A program made the translations under genes and the position numbers. From positions 935,001 to 999,000 of the forward strand of contig NZ_JACXXJ020000005.1 in NCBI RefSeq assembly GCF_014926405.1: 64,000 bases of DNA. The letters are read 5' to 3'. The stretch comes from Agrobacterium vitis (GTDB lineage Bacteria > Pseudomonadota > Alphaproteobacteria > Rhizobiales > Rhizobiaceae). The notes beneath the pieces are model-generated. The model was not told the DNA's origin, ran no database searches, and saw nothing but the letters and a program-made list of their open reading frames with translations. Positions 53,695 through 63,066 of the stretch are shown here, in pieces; positions within the stretch are counted from its first letter, which is position 1; each line of letters starts with the position of its first letter.

Positions 53695-54447
53695 ATGCCA
53701 GCAAAATTATCCGTCAATCTGAATGCCATCGCCATGCTGCGTAACCGGCGCGATCTTCCCTGGCCGGATGTCCGGCATTTCGGTCGCCTGGCGCTTCAGG
53801 CGGGCGCTCAAGGCCTGACTGTTCATCCCCGGCCCGACCAGCGGCATGTCCGGTTCAGCGACCTGCCGCTGCTGCGGGCGTTGATCGATGACGAGTTTCC
53901 AAAGGCCGAGTTCAATATCGAGGGTTATCCCAGCGAAGATTTTCTACAGCTTTGCGAAGAGGCACAGCCGGAGCAGGTGACGTTGGTCCCGGATGACCCG
54001 TCTCAGGCTACCTCTGATCATGGCTGGGATTTCGCCGCGCATCAAGTGTTTTTGACAGATGTCGTTGCGCGATTGAAGGCGGCAGGCATGCGGGTTTCCC
54101 TGTTTGCCGATGGCGATGGGAATGCGCAGGCGGTTGCCACGGCTAAGGCGACCGGCGCCGACCGGATCGAGCTTTACACCGGGCCATATGGCAGCTGCTA
54201 CGATGCGCCGGAAAAAGCGGCCCGTGAACTTGCGCTTCTGGGTGCTACGGCGGATGCCGCGCATGCGTTGGGCCTGGGCGTTAATGGCGGCCATGATCTG
54301 ACGGTCGCCAATCTTCCGGCGCTGGCGGAGCGGATTCCCTTCCTGGCCGAGGTGTCTATCGGTCACGCGCTGACGGCGGACGCGCTGGAATTCGGCATGG
54401 CCGAAACCGTTCGGCGTTTTCGCCGGGCCTGCGGCGAGCTGACCTGA
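53695..54447 (+). CDS. pdxJ: Pyridoxine 5'-phosphate synthase
   Basis: Condenses 1-deoxyxylulose 5-phosphate with aminoacetone phosphate to give PNP, the last step of de novo vitamin B6 synthesis. The TIM-barrel protein of 250 residues opens [19 protein letters not shown]. Motifs include [45 protein letters not shown] and a C-terminal [17 protein letters not shown]. Alternatives start at 53641 or 53482, but only 53695 matches relatives. The ribosome site is weak. Confidence 0.93.
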   Translation: MPAKLSVNLNAIAMLRNRRDLPWPDVRHFGRLALQAGAQGLTVHPRPDQRHVRFSDLPLLRALIDDEFPKAEFNIEGYPSEDFLQLCEEAQPEQVTLVPDDPSQATSDHGWDFAAHQVFLTDVVARLKAAGMRVSLFADGDGNAQAVATAKATGADRIELYTGPYGSCYDAPEKAARELALLGATADAAHALGLGVNGGHDLTVANLPALAERIPFLAEVSIGHALTADALEFGMAETVRRFRRACGELT

Positions 54448-54484
54448 AGTCCACTTGCCAGTTAGCCAGATCTACATATTTCAA

Positions 54485-54522
54485 AATGACGCCATGCTGA
54501 GCAGAGATTGCTTGGCGTCATT
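54485..54522. terminator. Inverted repeat between convergent genes
   Basis: AATGACGCCA and TGGCGTCATT form a ten-base stem around 18 bases between pdxJ and the NmrA-type gene. Confidence 0.5.
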
Positions 54523-54565
54523 CTGAGGTGACGAGAGCCTGTCTCAGTTGATCGATATCGATCGA

Positions 54566-55441
54566 TCAGCCGATGAGGGAGGCCTTGTTTGCTTCGATGA
54601 AGGCCTCTAGCGACAGCAATGGATGGCCCGACAAGCTTTGCGCATCATCGGTTATCACATCCAGGTCACCGGCGCGGATGGCCGTATCGATTGAAGCGAA
54701 CACCGGCGCTACGGGTTTGGGAATGCCGGCAGCGACCATGCCGTCTTCCAACTGCTGGTCGGTGATGTCGACCACGGCAAGCGGCTTGCCCGTGGCTTTT
54801 TCGGCCAGGGCGGCAATCTCTCTGTTGCTATAGGCGCGGCTGCCGCTGAGCGTATAGACGATGTTTTCGGCCACTGGCTTGGCCAGGGCGCTGGCAATGG
54901 CGCGGGCAATGTCTTCTCGGGCGATATAGGCGGTCTTGCCCTCTCCGGCGGATGTGTGCCACTGGCCGCTGGCCAGCGCCGATGGCAGCGTCATGAACAG
55001 ATTTTCCATGTACCAGTTGTTGCGCAAAATCGTATAGGCAAGGCCGGAAGCCTTGATGGCCTGTTCGGTTTGCGCATGTTCGGGAGCAAACAGGATCTTG
55101 GATGTCTCCGGATTTGGCATGGATGTGTAGAAAATCCGGCCGACCTTGGCATTGGCGGCGGCGGCAACCGCTGCCTTGTGCTGCTCGACGCGCAAACCGA
55201 TGGCATCGGTGGAAATGATCAGCAGCCGGTCAATGCCGGAAAAGGCCTGGTCAAGCGATGCCGGATCGGTAAAGTCGGCCTGACGTGTTTCGATGCCTTT
55301 TGCGGCAAGATCCGCCAGACCCGACGGGTTGCGGCTGGCAGCGACGATATCAGCAGCGACAACATGCTGGCTTTCCAGCAAATGGTTGATGACAAGTCTT
55401 CCAAGCTTTCCGGATGCTCCGGTAATCAGTATTTTGGTCAT
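54566..55441 (-). CDS. NmrA/QOR2-type NAD(P)-dependent oxidoreductase
   Basis: A 291-residue atypical short-chain dehydrogenase. The NAD(P)-binding loop is ITGASGKLGRLVINHLL (about 5-21). DRLLIISTDAIGLRVEQHKA, IFYTSMPN and TILRNNWYMEN near 137 are as in E. coli QorB (YtfG), an NADPH quinone reductase. It is divergent from an HxlR-family regulator, the same pairing as ytfG-ytfH, so it probably detoxifies quinones or electrophiles under that regulator. Confidence 0.88.
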   Translation of the reverse strand: MTKILITGASGKLGRLVINHLLESQHVVAADIVAASRNPSGLADLAAKGIETRQADFTDPASLDQAFSGIDRLLIISTDAIGLRVEQHKAAVAAAANAKVGRIFYTSMPNPETSKILFAPEHAQTEQAIKASGLAYTILRNNWYMENLFMTLPSALASGQWHTSAGEGKTAYIAREDIARAIASALAKPVAENIVYTLSGSRAYSNREIAALAEKATGKPLAVVDITDQQLEDGMVAAGIPKPVAPVFASIDTAIRAGDLDVITDDAQSLSGHPLLSLEAFIEANKASLIG

Positions 55442-55460
55442 ATTTCTCTATCCCATTTCC

Positions 55461-55560
55461 TGCATAATTCCCTGAACCGGAATTGGTTGAAGGGAAAATT
55501 ATCCAGCGGATATAGAGTGTTACAGAGTTGTCTCCGCGTTTTATAAAACGCACGGCCTGT
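55461..55560. repeat. RIME-like palindromic repeat, copy 3
   Basis: TGCATAATTCCCTGAACCGG, GGTTGAAGGGAAAATTAT, then GCGTTTTATAAAACGC and ACGGCCTGT. It has the same plan as the copy at 5784 and lies in the QOR2/HxlR divergent promoter region, where it could affect both promoters. Confidence 0.6.
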
Positions 55561-55679
55561 AAAACTCGATACCCTATTATCTTGTTGCTCTCTATTTGAG
55601 ACCAGCACTATAATCAGCCTTTTGGAACTGCTGTAAAGAAGGCAGTTTTAGCACCTTTGGTTACAGAAAGGGTACCATC

Positions 55680-56090
55680 ATGAACGATGCCACGCAGCGG
55701 GCTCCCTCGGAGGCAATGACGAGGGGGGTAAGCAAAAGCAAGCGGGCGGAAGACAATTGCCCGGTGCGCTCGGTGATTTCCCATGTCGGCGACAAATGGT
55801 CGACGCTCATTCTAGGTTCGCTTGCCGAGAAACCCTATCGCTTCGGTGAGCTTCGACGCCTGGTGCCGGACATTTCTCAGCGTATGCTGACCCAGACCCT
55901 GCGGGACCTGCAACGCGATGGTTATGTGCACCGGCAGGTTTTCCCCACCAAACCGCCCAGCGTTGAATATGGTCTGACGGAGATGGGCGAGCAGCTGGTA
56001 TTTTCACTCAAATATCTCGTGGAATTTGCCATCGACAATCATGCCCGCGTGGTCGAGGCCCGCGCTCGGTTCGATAGGCAGAATGTTTGA
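55680..56090 (+). CDS. HxlR family transcriptional regulator
   Basis: A 136-residue winged-helix regulator. The HxlR core is NCPVRSVISHVGDKWSTLIL, LRRLVPDISQRMLTQTLRDL, then YVHRQVFPTKPPSVEYGLTE. The single Cys (residue 28, before PVR) sits where YodB/HypR/QorR-type sensors carry their redox-active cysteine, so it may sense quinones, diamide or hypochlorite. AGAAAGGG precedes the ATG at 55680. It is divergent from the QOR2-type reductase it most likely represses. Confidence 0.9.
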   Translation: MNDATQRAPSEAMTRGVSKSKRAEDNCPVRSVISHVGDKWSTLILGSLAEKPYRFGELRRLVPDISQRMLTQTLRDLQRDGYVHRQVFPTKPPSVEYGLTEMGEQLVFSLKYLVEFAIDNHARVVEARARFDRQNV

Positions 56091-56543
56091 GGCTGAACGC
56101 CTGCATAATTTCCTAAATCGGCGTGGATTTAAACAGACGATTATACAGCAGATATAAAGAACTATAGCGCCGTGCGCCATATATTGAGCACGGCGCTATG
56201 GGTGCCAAGACCCCGCCGAATTGGCTTCTCGGTAAAGTTAGTTTCTGGCGCCTGCCAGACTGATGTTGGACTAAAAAAACCACCCATGGTCTGTGGTCGA
56301 ATGTCACAATATCCTGCGTCTTCTCAAGAAAATATTCTGTAAGTCGCTGCTTTTATTGTGTAATCTCTACGGAATTTTCAAATTCCATATATTTCGCGTT
56401 ATCTAATTTATTAATAAATTATAGGGAGATTGCCACTACACTTCATGCTGGCAATGTCATTTTGGTTGGTATCCGTGACGCTCTCGACAGAACAGAGCCT
56501 GTTCTCGCGCCTTCCTCAGTTCGTCGGAAAGGGACTATACGTA
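56091..56543. repeat. Intergenic region with RIME-like repeat, copy 4
   Basis: Bases 56102-56199 are a RIME-like element: TGCATAATTTCC, ATTATACAGCAGATATAAAG, then AGCGCCGTGC paired with GCACGGCGCT around a twelve-base loop. The rest (56200-56543) is AT-rich, especially 56330-56430, and should hold the promoter of the chemoreceptor. The receptor frame is open upstream to 56430 but without a ribosome site. Confidence 0.55.
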
Positions 56544-58322
56544 ATGTTTGGAACTTCTAGTGTCGCTCGGATGCAGACCCAATCTTTGAAACTGATTACA
56601 GCGAATATTATGATCTCGGATGTTGATCTAAACATTCGTTATATGAACGAATCCGTCATGGAACTGCTTAAGGAGGCCGAATCTGACCTCAAGAAGGAAC
56701 TTCCCCGCTTCGATTTTAACAAACTCATTGGCAGCAATATCGATATTTTTCATAAAAATCCTTCCCATCAGCGCAATATGCTGGCGGCGCTCAAAACGCA
56801 GCATAAGGCGACGATTTGGGTTGGCCACCGGGCGTTCGATCTCATCGTTACGCCTTTGCGGGAAAGTGGAAAAACCACTGGCTTCGTTGTTGAATGGGCC
56901 AATGCCAAGGAGCGATTGCAGAACCTGGATTACCAGGGGCAGATGATGGCGATCAGCCGTTCTCAAGGCATTATCGAGTTTACCACGGAAGGTGAGATCG
57001 TTACCGCCAACGAAAACTTCCTCAAATCCATTGATTATAAACTGGACGACATAAAGGGTCGTCACCACAGCATGCTGGTTGACCCCGAATACGCAAAATC
57101 AGCCGACTACAAAGAGTTCTGGGCTGGCTTGCGCCGCGGAGAAGTTCAATCGGCAGAGTTTGTTCGCTACGGCAGGAACGGAAAGAAGGTGGTTATCAAC
57201 GCTGCCTATAACCCGATCCTTGATGCCAAGGGCAAGGTTACAAAAGTCGTCAAGTTTGCCACGGACGTGACCGAAAGAGTGAATGCGGTCAATGCGATTG
57301 GCAGCGCCCTGACGCGGCTGGCGCAGGGTGATCTGACCTTCACTCTGGACAACCCGTTTGCGCCGGATTTTGAAGAACTGCGCCGCACGATGAATGAAGC
57401 ATTGACGCAGATGCGCAACACGCTTGGCGCGGTGGCGCATTCAACCAGCCAGATCGACAATGGCACGCGCGAAATCAGCCAGAGCGCAGAAGATCTGTCC
57501 AAGCGAACCGAGCAGCAGGCCGCCTCCCTGGAAGAGACCGCTGCGGCGCTTGACGAAATTACCGTCAATGTCTCGAATGCATCAAAACGGGCAGAAGAAG
57601 CCCGTCATTCGGCATCGACAGCCAGCGACAATGCGGTGCGCTCTTCAAAGGTGGTTGAAGATGCAGTTGGCGCGATGTCGCGCATTGAAAATTCGTCCAA
57701 TCAGATTTCCAATATCATTGGGGTGATCGACGAAATCGCCTTCCAGACCAATCTGCTGGCGCTGAATGCCGGTGTCGAGGCCGCTCGTGCCGGTGAAGCA
57801 GGCAAGGGCTTTGCCGTGGTCGCGCAAGAGGTTCGCGAACTGGCGCAAAGATCCGCTCAGGCAGCCAAGGAAATCAAGGAACTGATCCGCAATTCTTCAA
57901 ACGAGGTCAGCACCGGGGTAAGACTGGTGAGCGAAACAGGCGAGGCGCTTCGGACGATCCAGCAGAATATTGTTGCGGTCAATGAACATATGGAGGCCAT
58001 TACCAGCTCGGCTCGTGAGCAGGCCACCGGCCTTTCCGAAGTCAATGCGGCGGTCAACCAGATGGACCAGGTAACGCAGCAAAATGCGGCGATGGTGGAA
58101 GAGACAAATGCCGCCAGCGCAACGCTTGCCCAGGAAACGGCGCGTCTACGCGAGTTGATTGAGAAATTCCAACTGGGCGGTACCGGCATGAGGCCTTCGT
58201 CACGCCAGCTTGGCGCGGCGACGTCAGCGCATCGGCCCACGGCCTCGCCAGCGCGCGAATTGATGTCGAAGGTGGCGGGTTCGGTCGCATCCCAATCCGG
58301 CGGCGGGTGGAGTGAGTTTTAA
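56544..58322 (+). CDS. Soluble PAS-domain methyl-accepting chemotaxis protein
   Basis: A 592-residue receptor with no membrane segment, so it senses from inside the cell. Two PAS-like domains (about 15-125 and 137-250, the second with [19 protein letters not shown]) precede a HAMP-like linker, [20 protein letters not shown] (about 255-310). The MA signalling domain has its tip [20 protein letters not shown] and ends near 560. The last residues are GGGWSEF, which fits the x-W-x-x-F tether that recruits CheR/CheB. GAAAGGG precedes the ATG at 56544. The PAS ligands (haem, flavin or none) are not evident. Confidence 0.9.
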   Translation: MFGTSSVARMQTQSLKLITANIMISDVDLNIRYMNESVMELLKEAESDLKKELPRFDFNKLIGSNIDIFHKNPSHQRNMLAALKTQHKATIWVGHRAFDLIVTPLRESGKTTGFVVEWANAKERLQNLDYQGQMMAISRSQGIIEFTTEGEIVTANENFLKSIDYKLDDIKGRHHSMLVDPEYAKSADYKEFWAGLRRGEVQSAEFVRYGRNGKKVVINAAYNPILDAKGKVTKVVKFATDVTERVNAVNAIGSALTRLAQGDLTFTLDNPFAPDFEELRRTMNEALTQMRNTLGAVAHSTSQIDNGTREISQSAEDLSKRTEQQAASLEETAAALDEITVNVSNASKRAEEARHSASTASDNAVRSSKVVEDAVGAMSRIENSSNQISNIIGVIDEIAFQTNLLALNAGVEAARAGEAGKGFAVVAQEVRELAQRSAQAAKEIKELIRNSSNEVSTGVRLVSETGEALRTIQQNIVAVNEHMEAITSSAREQATGLSEVNAAVNQMDQVTQQNAAMVEETNAASATLAQETARLRELIEKFQLGGTGMRPSSRQLGAATSAHRPTASPARELMSKVAGSVASQSGGGWSEF

Positions 58323-58380
58323 AGACATTCAGTCGATTTAAAGCGTTACAGCGCCGTGCGGTTATAAACCGCACGGCGCT
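58321..58380. terminator. Palindrome between convergent genes (partial RIME-like copy 5)
   Basis: AGCGCCGTGCGG and CCGCACGGCGCT form a perfect twelve-base stem around seven bases (58350-58380), preceded by CGATTTAAAG typical of the repeat. It sits 28 bases after the chemoreceptor stop and 15 before the MFS gene stop, so the repeat may serve as a shared terminator. Confidence 0.65.
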
Positions 58381-58394
58381 TCCCGTTAGACTCT

Positions 58395-59615
58395 TTATAC
58401 TTTTGCCGTTTGCCGCCGTTCCGTCAGTAGCAGCACAAGTGATGCGGCGGGAAAGCAGAGGCCGATCCAGGCGGTCAGTGACCATCCGCCTGTGGCGTAG
58501 GCCCAGCCGCCGATAGCTGAACCAAGCGCACCGCCAAGAAAGAATGTCGCCATATAGAGACCATTCAGTCGGCTGCGATGGGCGGCAGTCATTGAATAGA
58601 TGATACGCTGGCCGCTGATCAGATTGGCCTGCACGCCGAAATCCAGGGTGATTGCCGCAAGTGTCAGGCAGATCACGCCGGTGATTGGGGAGGTTTCAAT
58701 CGCATAGCGGCCAAGTAGGAACGCAGCGATGCCCAGCACCATGGCGCCGATTGAAATCTCCCGGGTCAGGCCGCGATCAGCCATTCGTCCGGCAATGGGG
58801 GAGGCAATGGCGCCAGATGCCCCGGCGAGTGCAAACAGCGCGATACCATTTTGGCTCAGGCCAAAATGCGGGCCTGACAGCAGCAGCGGCGTCGTGGTCC
58901 AGAACAGGCTGAAGGCACCAAACATACCGGCCTGATACAGCGCCCGGCGCTGGAGTACGCGGTTGGTCAGCGCCATATGGGCCATGGAGGACAAAAGGGC
59001 GCCGTAGCCGATCTGCGCATGGGGTTGGCGGCGGGGCAGGGTCATGCCGAGCACAACCATCAGTCCGATCATGGCAACCGCCGAAAGGACGTAGATGACA
59101 TGCCAGGACGAGGCCTCGGCGATGAAGCTGGCAATGGGCCGGGCCAGCATGATGCCGCAGAGCAGCCCGCTCATGACATTGCCGACAACCCGCCCGCGTG
59201 AGGCATCCGGCGCCATGCTGGCGGCAAACGGCACCAGAACCTGGGCGGCTGCGGAGGCAAGCCCAATGCCAAGGCAGGCCAGCAGGAAAAGGCCCGGTGT
59301 GGTGGAAAGCGCGCCGCCCAGCAGGGCCAGCGCGGCAAGACCAATCAGGATGAGCACCAGCTTGCGGTTTTCGATCAGATCACCCAGCGGCACCAGCAGC
59401 AGCAGGCCGAGACAGTAACCGAGCTGGGTAAGGGTGACGATCAGGCCGGTCGCCTGGGGTGAGAACCCCAAATCCGCACTGATCGGTCCGGCCAGCGGCT
59501 GGCCGTAATAGAGATTGGCGGCGATAAGCCCGCAGGCCAGGGCGAAGATAAAGGTCAGGGCTGGCGACAGGGCGTGTTCGGAATCGTGCCGCAAGAGCGG
59601 GCTGGAAAGGGTCAT
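58395..59615 (-). CDS. MFS transporter
   Basis: A 406-residue major facilitator protein with twelve predicted membrane segments. It resembles YgaY/YnfM-type efflux permeases: ANLYYGQPLAGPISADLGFS near the first helices, the loop 2-3 motif VPLGDLIENRKLVLI, LVPFAASMAPDASRGRVVGN in loop 4-5, and ISGQRIIYSMTAAHRSRLNG. It is flanked by a TetR-family gene on the same strand 156 bases upstream, which may control it. The substrate is unknown. The ATG at 59615 is chosen over 59663 to match relatives. Confidence 0.88.
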   Translation of the reverse strand: MTLSSPLLRHDSEHALSPALTFIFALACGLIAANLYYGQPLAGPISADLGFSPQATGLIVTLTQLGYCLGLLLLVPLGDLIENRKLVLILIGLAALALLGGALSTTPGLFLLACLGIGLASAAAQVLVPFAASMAPDASRGRVVGNVMSGLLCGIMLARPIASFIAEASSWHVIYVLSAVAMIGLMVVLGMTLPRRQPHAQIGYGALLSSMAHMALTNRVLQRRALYQAGMFGAFSLFWTTTPLLLSGPHFGLSQNGIALFALAGASGAIASPIAGRMADRGLTREISIGAMVLGIAAFLLGRYAIETSPITGVICLTLAAITLDFGVQANLISGQRIIYSMTAAHRSRLNGLYMATFFLGGALGSAIGGWAYATGGWSLTAWIGLCFPAASLVLLLTERRQTAKV

Positions 59616-59771
59616 GGTGGTTGCTTCTCGGCTTGGGGCGCCATGGTCTTGGGAGGATGCCATGGTACTGTTGTGAGTGGCGACTGTTGAATGGTTCAGC
59701 GAATAGGCAGTGTTATGGCGAACCTCACTGCACCATGCTGCTGCACGCCGCTGTAAGGGATGAGATACGGC

Positions 59772-60386
59772 TCAGTCCAAAAGCCGCAGCGCCGCTTGCG
59801 CCACGGCCTGCATCTCTTCTTCTGTCCGGCCTGTCTTGCCAACCACGCGCATGCCCATCGTCAGGCAGAGCAGGGTGCTGGAGATGACATCGGCATTGAG
59901 ATCGGCCCGGATCGAGCCATCGGCCTGTCCGATGACAATCTGGTCCTTCAGGCGCTGCTGGTTGGCGGTAAAGGCCTGTCCCACGCGGGCGGAGGCTTCC
60001 GCATCCAGCAGTGACAGATCGTTGGCGCCGCCGACTACGAGGCAGCCGCGCCGGCCTGCCGCACCATGGGCGTGTTCGGCGTAATGCTGCAAAAGGGCAA
60101 ACAGCTTTTCCCGCCCGGTCTTAAGCGGTGCCATGCGCTTCAGGATCATCGCATGGCGCACCGACCAGTAGCGATCAAAGGCGGCCAGAAACACACCGCG
60201 CTTGTCGCCGAATGCCTTGTAGATACTGCCAGCCGTTAACCCCATGGCTTCGGCAAGTTCACTGATCGAGGCGGCTTGGTAGCCCCGCTCGGAAAACACC
60301 ACCAGCGCTGCGTCCAGCGCCACGTCCGTGTCGAATTCCCGAGGGCGGCCCGCTGGCCTGCCGGATTTTGTTGGCTGGTTCATCAT
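59772..60386 (-). CDS. TetR family transcriptional regulator
   Basis: A 204-residue repressor-type regulator. The N-terminal helix-turn-helix (ALDAALVVFSERGYQAASIS, then GLTAGSIYKAFGDKRGVFLA) follows a basic GRPAGRPREF arm. The C-terminal ligand domain has RRGCLVVGGANDL, as in the TetR_C_11/YxaF-type group. Two adjacent ATGs (60386 and 60383) are both possible. Upstream of the MFS gene on the same strand, it is the likely regulator of that transporter. Confidence 0.9.
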   Translation of the reverse strand: MMNQPTKSGRPAGRPREFDTDVALDAALVVFSERGYQAASISELAEAMGLTAGSIYKAFGDKRGVFLAAFDRYWSVRHAMILKRMAPLKTGREKLFALLQHYAEHAHGAAGRRGCLVVGGANDLSLLDAEASARVGQAFTANQQRLKDQIVIGQADGSIRADLNADVISSTLLCLTMGMRVVGKTGRTEEEMQAVAQAALRLLD

Positions 60387-60462
60387 GGCTTTACAATAGG
60401 AAATGATCGTTTCCAAATCAAGTAAAAAATTGACTGCGATCAACAAACCGCAGTCAATGCGT

Positions 60463-61176
60463 TCAGGCGATCTTTTTAACTTCTTGCGGAATCAGGGAAA
60501 ACTCTACCGCAGACGCACAGTGAATGGCGGTGGAATCAAAGCCCGGCAGGCAAAGATTTTTGGGATCGAGCAGAAGGCAAATCTCGGTGCAGCCAAGGAT
60601 GACGCAATCGGCGCCGTCTGCCTTGGCCTTTTCAATGATCGCCAGATAGGCAGCCCGCGACTGTGCTTCGACGCGGCCCGCGCAGAGTTCATCGAAAATC
60701 ACATCATGGACGATGCCGCGATCCGCTGCGTCTGGCACCATGGGCAGCAGGCCGAGGGCGCGCATGCGATCGGTATAAAAGCCATGCTCCATCGTGTAGC
60801 GGGTGGCGAGCAGCAGGGGCCGCTTGAAGCCGGCGTCTTTGATGGCCTGGGCCGTTGCATCGACAATATGGATAAGCGGCACGGAAACACGGGCTGCCAC
60901 GGCATCGGCAATCAGATGCATGGTGTTGGTGCAGATCAGCACGCATTCGGCACCGGCGCGCTCCAGGGCGGCAGCGGCATCGCCCAGCACCTTTTCCGCC
61001 AGATCCCAACGGCCTGCCTTTTGATAGCCAACGATCTGCGAAAAATCGACCGACCGCATGACGATTTCAGCCGATGCCAAACCGCCCAACTGATGGCGAA
61101 CTGCCTCATTGATGAGCCGATAGTAAACCGCCGAGCTTTCAAAGCTCATTCCGCCAATCAAGCCGATCATCCGCAT
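60463..61176 (-). CDS. Aspartate/glutamate racemase family protein
   Basis: A 237-residue PLP-independent amino acid racemase. It begins MRMIGLIGGMSFESSAVYY. Two catalytic cysteines sit in CVLICTNTMHLIAD (about 80) and DCVILGCTEICLLLDP (about 195), symmetric as expected. It is of the YgeA/broad-specificity type. It is divergent from an Lrp/AsnC regulator, which suggests that an amino acid, perhaps the racemase substrate, controls it. Confidence 0.9.
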   Translation of the reverse strand: MRMIGLIGGMSFESSAVYYRLINEAVRHQLGGLASAEIVMRSVDFSQIVGYQKAGRWDLAEKVLGDAAAALERAGAECVLICTNTMHLIADAVAARVSVPLIHIVDATAQAIKDAGFKRPLLLATRYTMEHGFYTDRMRALGLLPMVPDAADRGIVHDVIFDELCAGRVEAQSRAAYLAIIEKAKADGADCVILGCTEICLLLDPKNLCLPGFDSTAIHCASAVEFSLIPQEVKKIA

Positions 61177-61350
61177 TGTCGTGTTCCCCTAGTGTCTTTG
61201 GTGGTGATGAACAAAACTATGCCAGTGGATTGAAGCGGTTGATTTGCAAACTTCTCGAAAATCACCATAAGTTCCGCACAAAAATTGCGAGAAAAATGTA
61301 AAATGCGCGTATGATTTGCGTATTCATCCTGGAAGGCGGAGGATTAAGGC
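61177..61350. promoter_or_regulatory. Divergent racemase/Lrp control region
   Basis: A 174-base region, AT-rich from 61240 to 61330 with A/T runs such as CACAAAAATTGCGAGAAAAA. Lrp-type regulators bind degenerate AT-rich sites, so control of both genes from here is plausible. No single clear operator is seen. Confidence 0.45.
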
Positions 61351-61815
61351 GTGATTGACGAAAGAGACAGGAAGATTCTGGATCTGCTGCAGCGAGATGC
61401 AGCCATTGCGGTGAGTGATCTGGCGGACAAGGTTGCCCTATCGGTTTCGGCCTGTTCGCGCCGTATCCTGAAACTGGAAGAGGGGGGCTATATCGAGCGA
61501 CGGATCGCCGTGCTCAATCGCGACAAGGTGGGTGTGCCGACCACTGTCTACGCGCTGGTCAAAACCGCGCATCATACCGATGAATGGACGGAGGAGTTTC
61601 GCCGGGCGATTACCGATATCGCCGAAATCGTCGAGGCACATCGCCTGACCGGCCACCATGATTATATCTTGAAGATCGTCCTGCCACGGGTCGAGCATTA
61701 CGACGTGGTTTATCGGCGGCTGGTGCGGCGTATCGAGCTTTTCGATGTGTCCGCCTCGATCTCGATGGAGACGATGAAAAGCGGGTCCGCGGTGCCGGTG
61801 GATTATGCGGTGTGA
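61351..61815 (+). CDS. Lrp/AsnC family transcriptional regulator
   Basis: A 154-residue regulator. The N-terminal helix-turn-helix is ILDLLQRDAAIAVSDLADKV, then LSVSACSRRILKLEEGGYIE. The C-terminal RAM/AsnC ligand domain has VPTTVYALVKTA, VEAHRLTGHHDYILKIVLPR and a final SSISMET-like strand. The start is GTG at 61351, supported by GGCGGAGGA. The divergent racemase gene is the obvious target. Confidence 0.92.
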   Translation: MIDERDRKILDLLQRDAAIAVSDLADKVALSVSACSRRILKLEEGGYIERRIAVLNRDKVGVPTTVYALVKTAHHTDEWTEEFRRAITDIAEIVEAHRLTGHHDYILKIVLPRVEHYDVVYRRLVRRIELFDVSASISMETMKSGSAVPVDYAV

Positions 61816-61884
61816 AAGCAGGCGAAACGCCGCAGACCGGCGTTTCGTATCAATGACGCATCCCTATCGAGATGGTCGCGGCAA

Positions 61885-62112
61885 TCAGCCGTTATATTCG
61901 TTGCGGTGATGCGGCTTCTTCGTGGGGGCCTTGAACTGCCATTCGCTGCTGGACGACTGCTGGCTGCTGTCGTTCGTGTTCAGTTGCGCCGCCGTTTGCG
62001 TGGACGCAGTGGACTGGGCGGGCTGGGTGGTGGTCTTTGCCGTGGTTGCCGCAAACGATGCGGATGCACCGATCAGGCTTGCGAGCACGGCTGTTGCGAT
62101 AAAGGTTTTCAT
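61885..62112 (-). CDS. Hypothetical secreted protein, 75 residues
   Basis: A signal peptide (MKTFIATAVLASLIGASASF, cleavage after SFA) is followed by a Thr/Ser/Gln-rich stretch and a basic tail with APTKKPHHRNEYNG. The mature part is only about 52 residues, low in complexity and without cysteine. The His/Lys-rich end could bind metal or polyanions. GGAG precedes the ATG at 62112, which I prefer to the one at 62124. No family is recognised. Confidence 0.65.
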   Translation of the reverse strand: MKTFIATAVLASLIGASASFAATTAKTTTQPAQSTASTQTAAQLNTNDSSQQSSSSEWQFKAPTKKPHHRNEYNG

Positions 62113-62557
62113 GGATATCTCCAACTTTGTAAGTGGATAAAATTAAGTCGAACTATTTGGTTCGATGCCTGGAATCTGGGCGTTTTTGCTGTGCTTTGCA
62201 ACGGCGCGCGCCTGTCAGAAAAAGCATTGCAGGCATGCGTTGGCGTCTCTTGTCGAATTGTGGATATAAAAATCTATTAAAATCAGCCTGTTACTTGTTC
62301 TGCCTCCAGGGATTTCCGCCTTGGATGGTCTGCTCTCGGCAGTCTCACTTCCTTTTGATAGATGACGGCGCTCAAAGGACATGGATGTGATGGAAAATTG
62401 TGCAATTGTGACGTTACGGGATGGTTCTGCCTGTATGGTTCAAATAAGCGCCGGGGATTTCAATCCCGCCTCACTGCACACGCTTTGGTTTTGCGGGGAG
62501 GGAACAAACCTCTGCCCCGTTGGTTACCTCTACAGTACAAACAAGGAGGATAACCCA
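62113..62557. other. Intergenic region upstream of the PRC-barrel gene
   Basis: About 445 bases. The PRC-barrel frame is open back to 62381, but that extension has no relatives and no ribosome site. Bases 62230-62330 are AT-rich and could hold promoters. No repeat or RNA gene is evident. Confidence 0.45.
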
Positions 62558-62854
62558 ATGAATCATACCAATCACGTTCGTCTCACCACTGCTGAACTTA
62601 CCCCTGCCGTGCTCGAAGGTGCAACCATTTATGGTGCTGACGACCACAAGGTTGGCAAGCTGGATCATGTTCATGGTCTGGGTGCCAGCGGCACAGCGAT
62701 CATTGATGTCGGCGGCTTCCTAGGCATCGGTGCAAAGCCGGTCGGTGTTCCGCTGTCGGATCTGCAGTTCATGCGGGATGAAGATGGCGACGTCCATGCT
62801 GTTACCACATGGACAAAGGATCAGCTTAAGGACATGCCTGCGCATAAGGACTAA
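62558..62854 (+). CDS. PRC-barrel domain protein
   Basis: A 98-residue protein with one PRC-barrel. It opens MNHTNHVRLTTAELTPAVLE, then ATIYGADDHKVGKLDHVHG, then TAIIDVGGFLGIGAKPVGVPLSDLQFMRDE. PRC-barrels occur in RimM and photosynthetic reaction centre H subunits and mediate protein contacts. Small single-domain versions in rhizobia are often stress-associated, an association from general knowledge. AAGGAGGA seven bases before the ATG at 62558 is a near-perfect ribosome site and fixes the start. Confidence 0.88.
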   Translation: MNHTNHVRLTTAELTPAVLEGATIYGADDHKVGKLDHVHGLGASGTAIIDVGGFLGIGAKPVGVPLSDLQFMRDEDGDVHAVTTWTKDQLKDMPAHKD

Positions 62855-63066
62855 TTGTCCTAGGCATTTGAGGCGCAAGTTTTCCACGACTTATGTTATG
62901 TGAAAATTCGCTTAAATACGATATTATGGCCATCCTGGGGATCAGGGTGGCCATTTTTATGGGATATATTGTCGTTCTAATGGAAAGGGCCATTACAAGT
63001 GCCGCTTTTCATTGCCTTCAAGGCGAGAGTGCTTCAGCATCTTCAAGACATGATGTAAATCTACGG

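Noticed and set aside
55659..55676. HxlR operator GGTTAC-AGAAAG-GGTACC before the regulator
   Set aside because: The half-sites match poorly and the segment doubles as the ribosome site, so I do not claim it as an operator.
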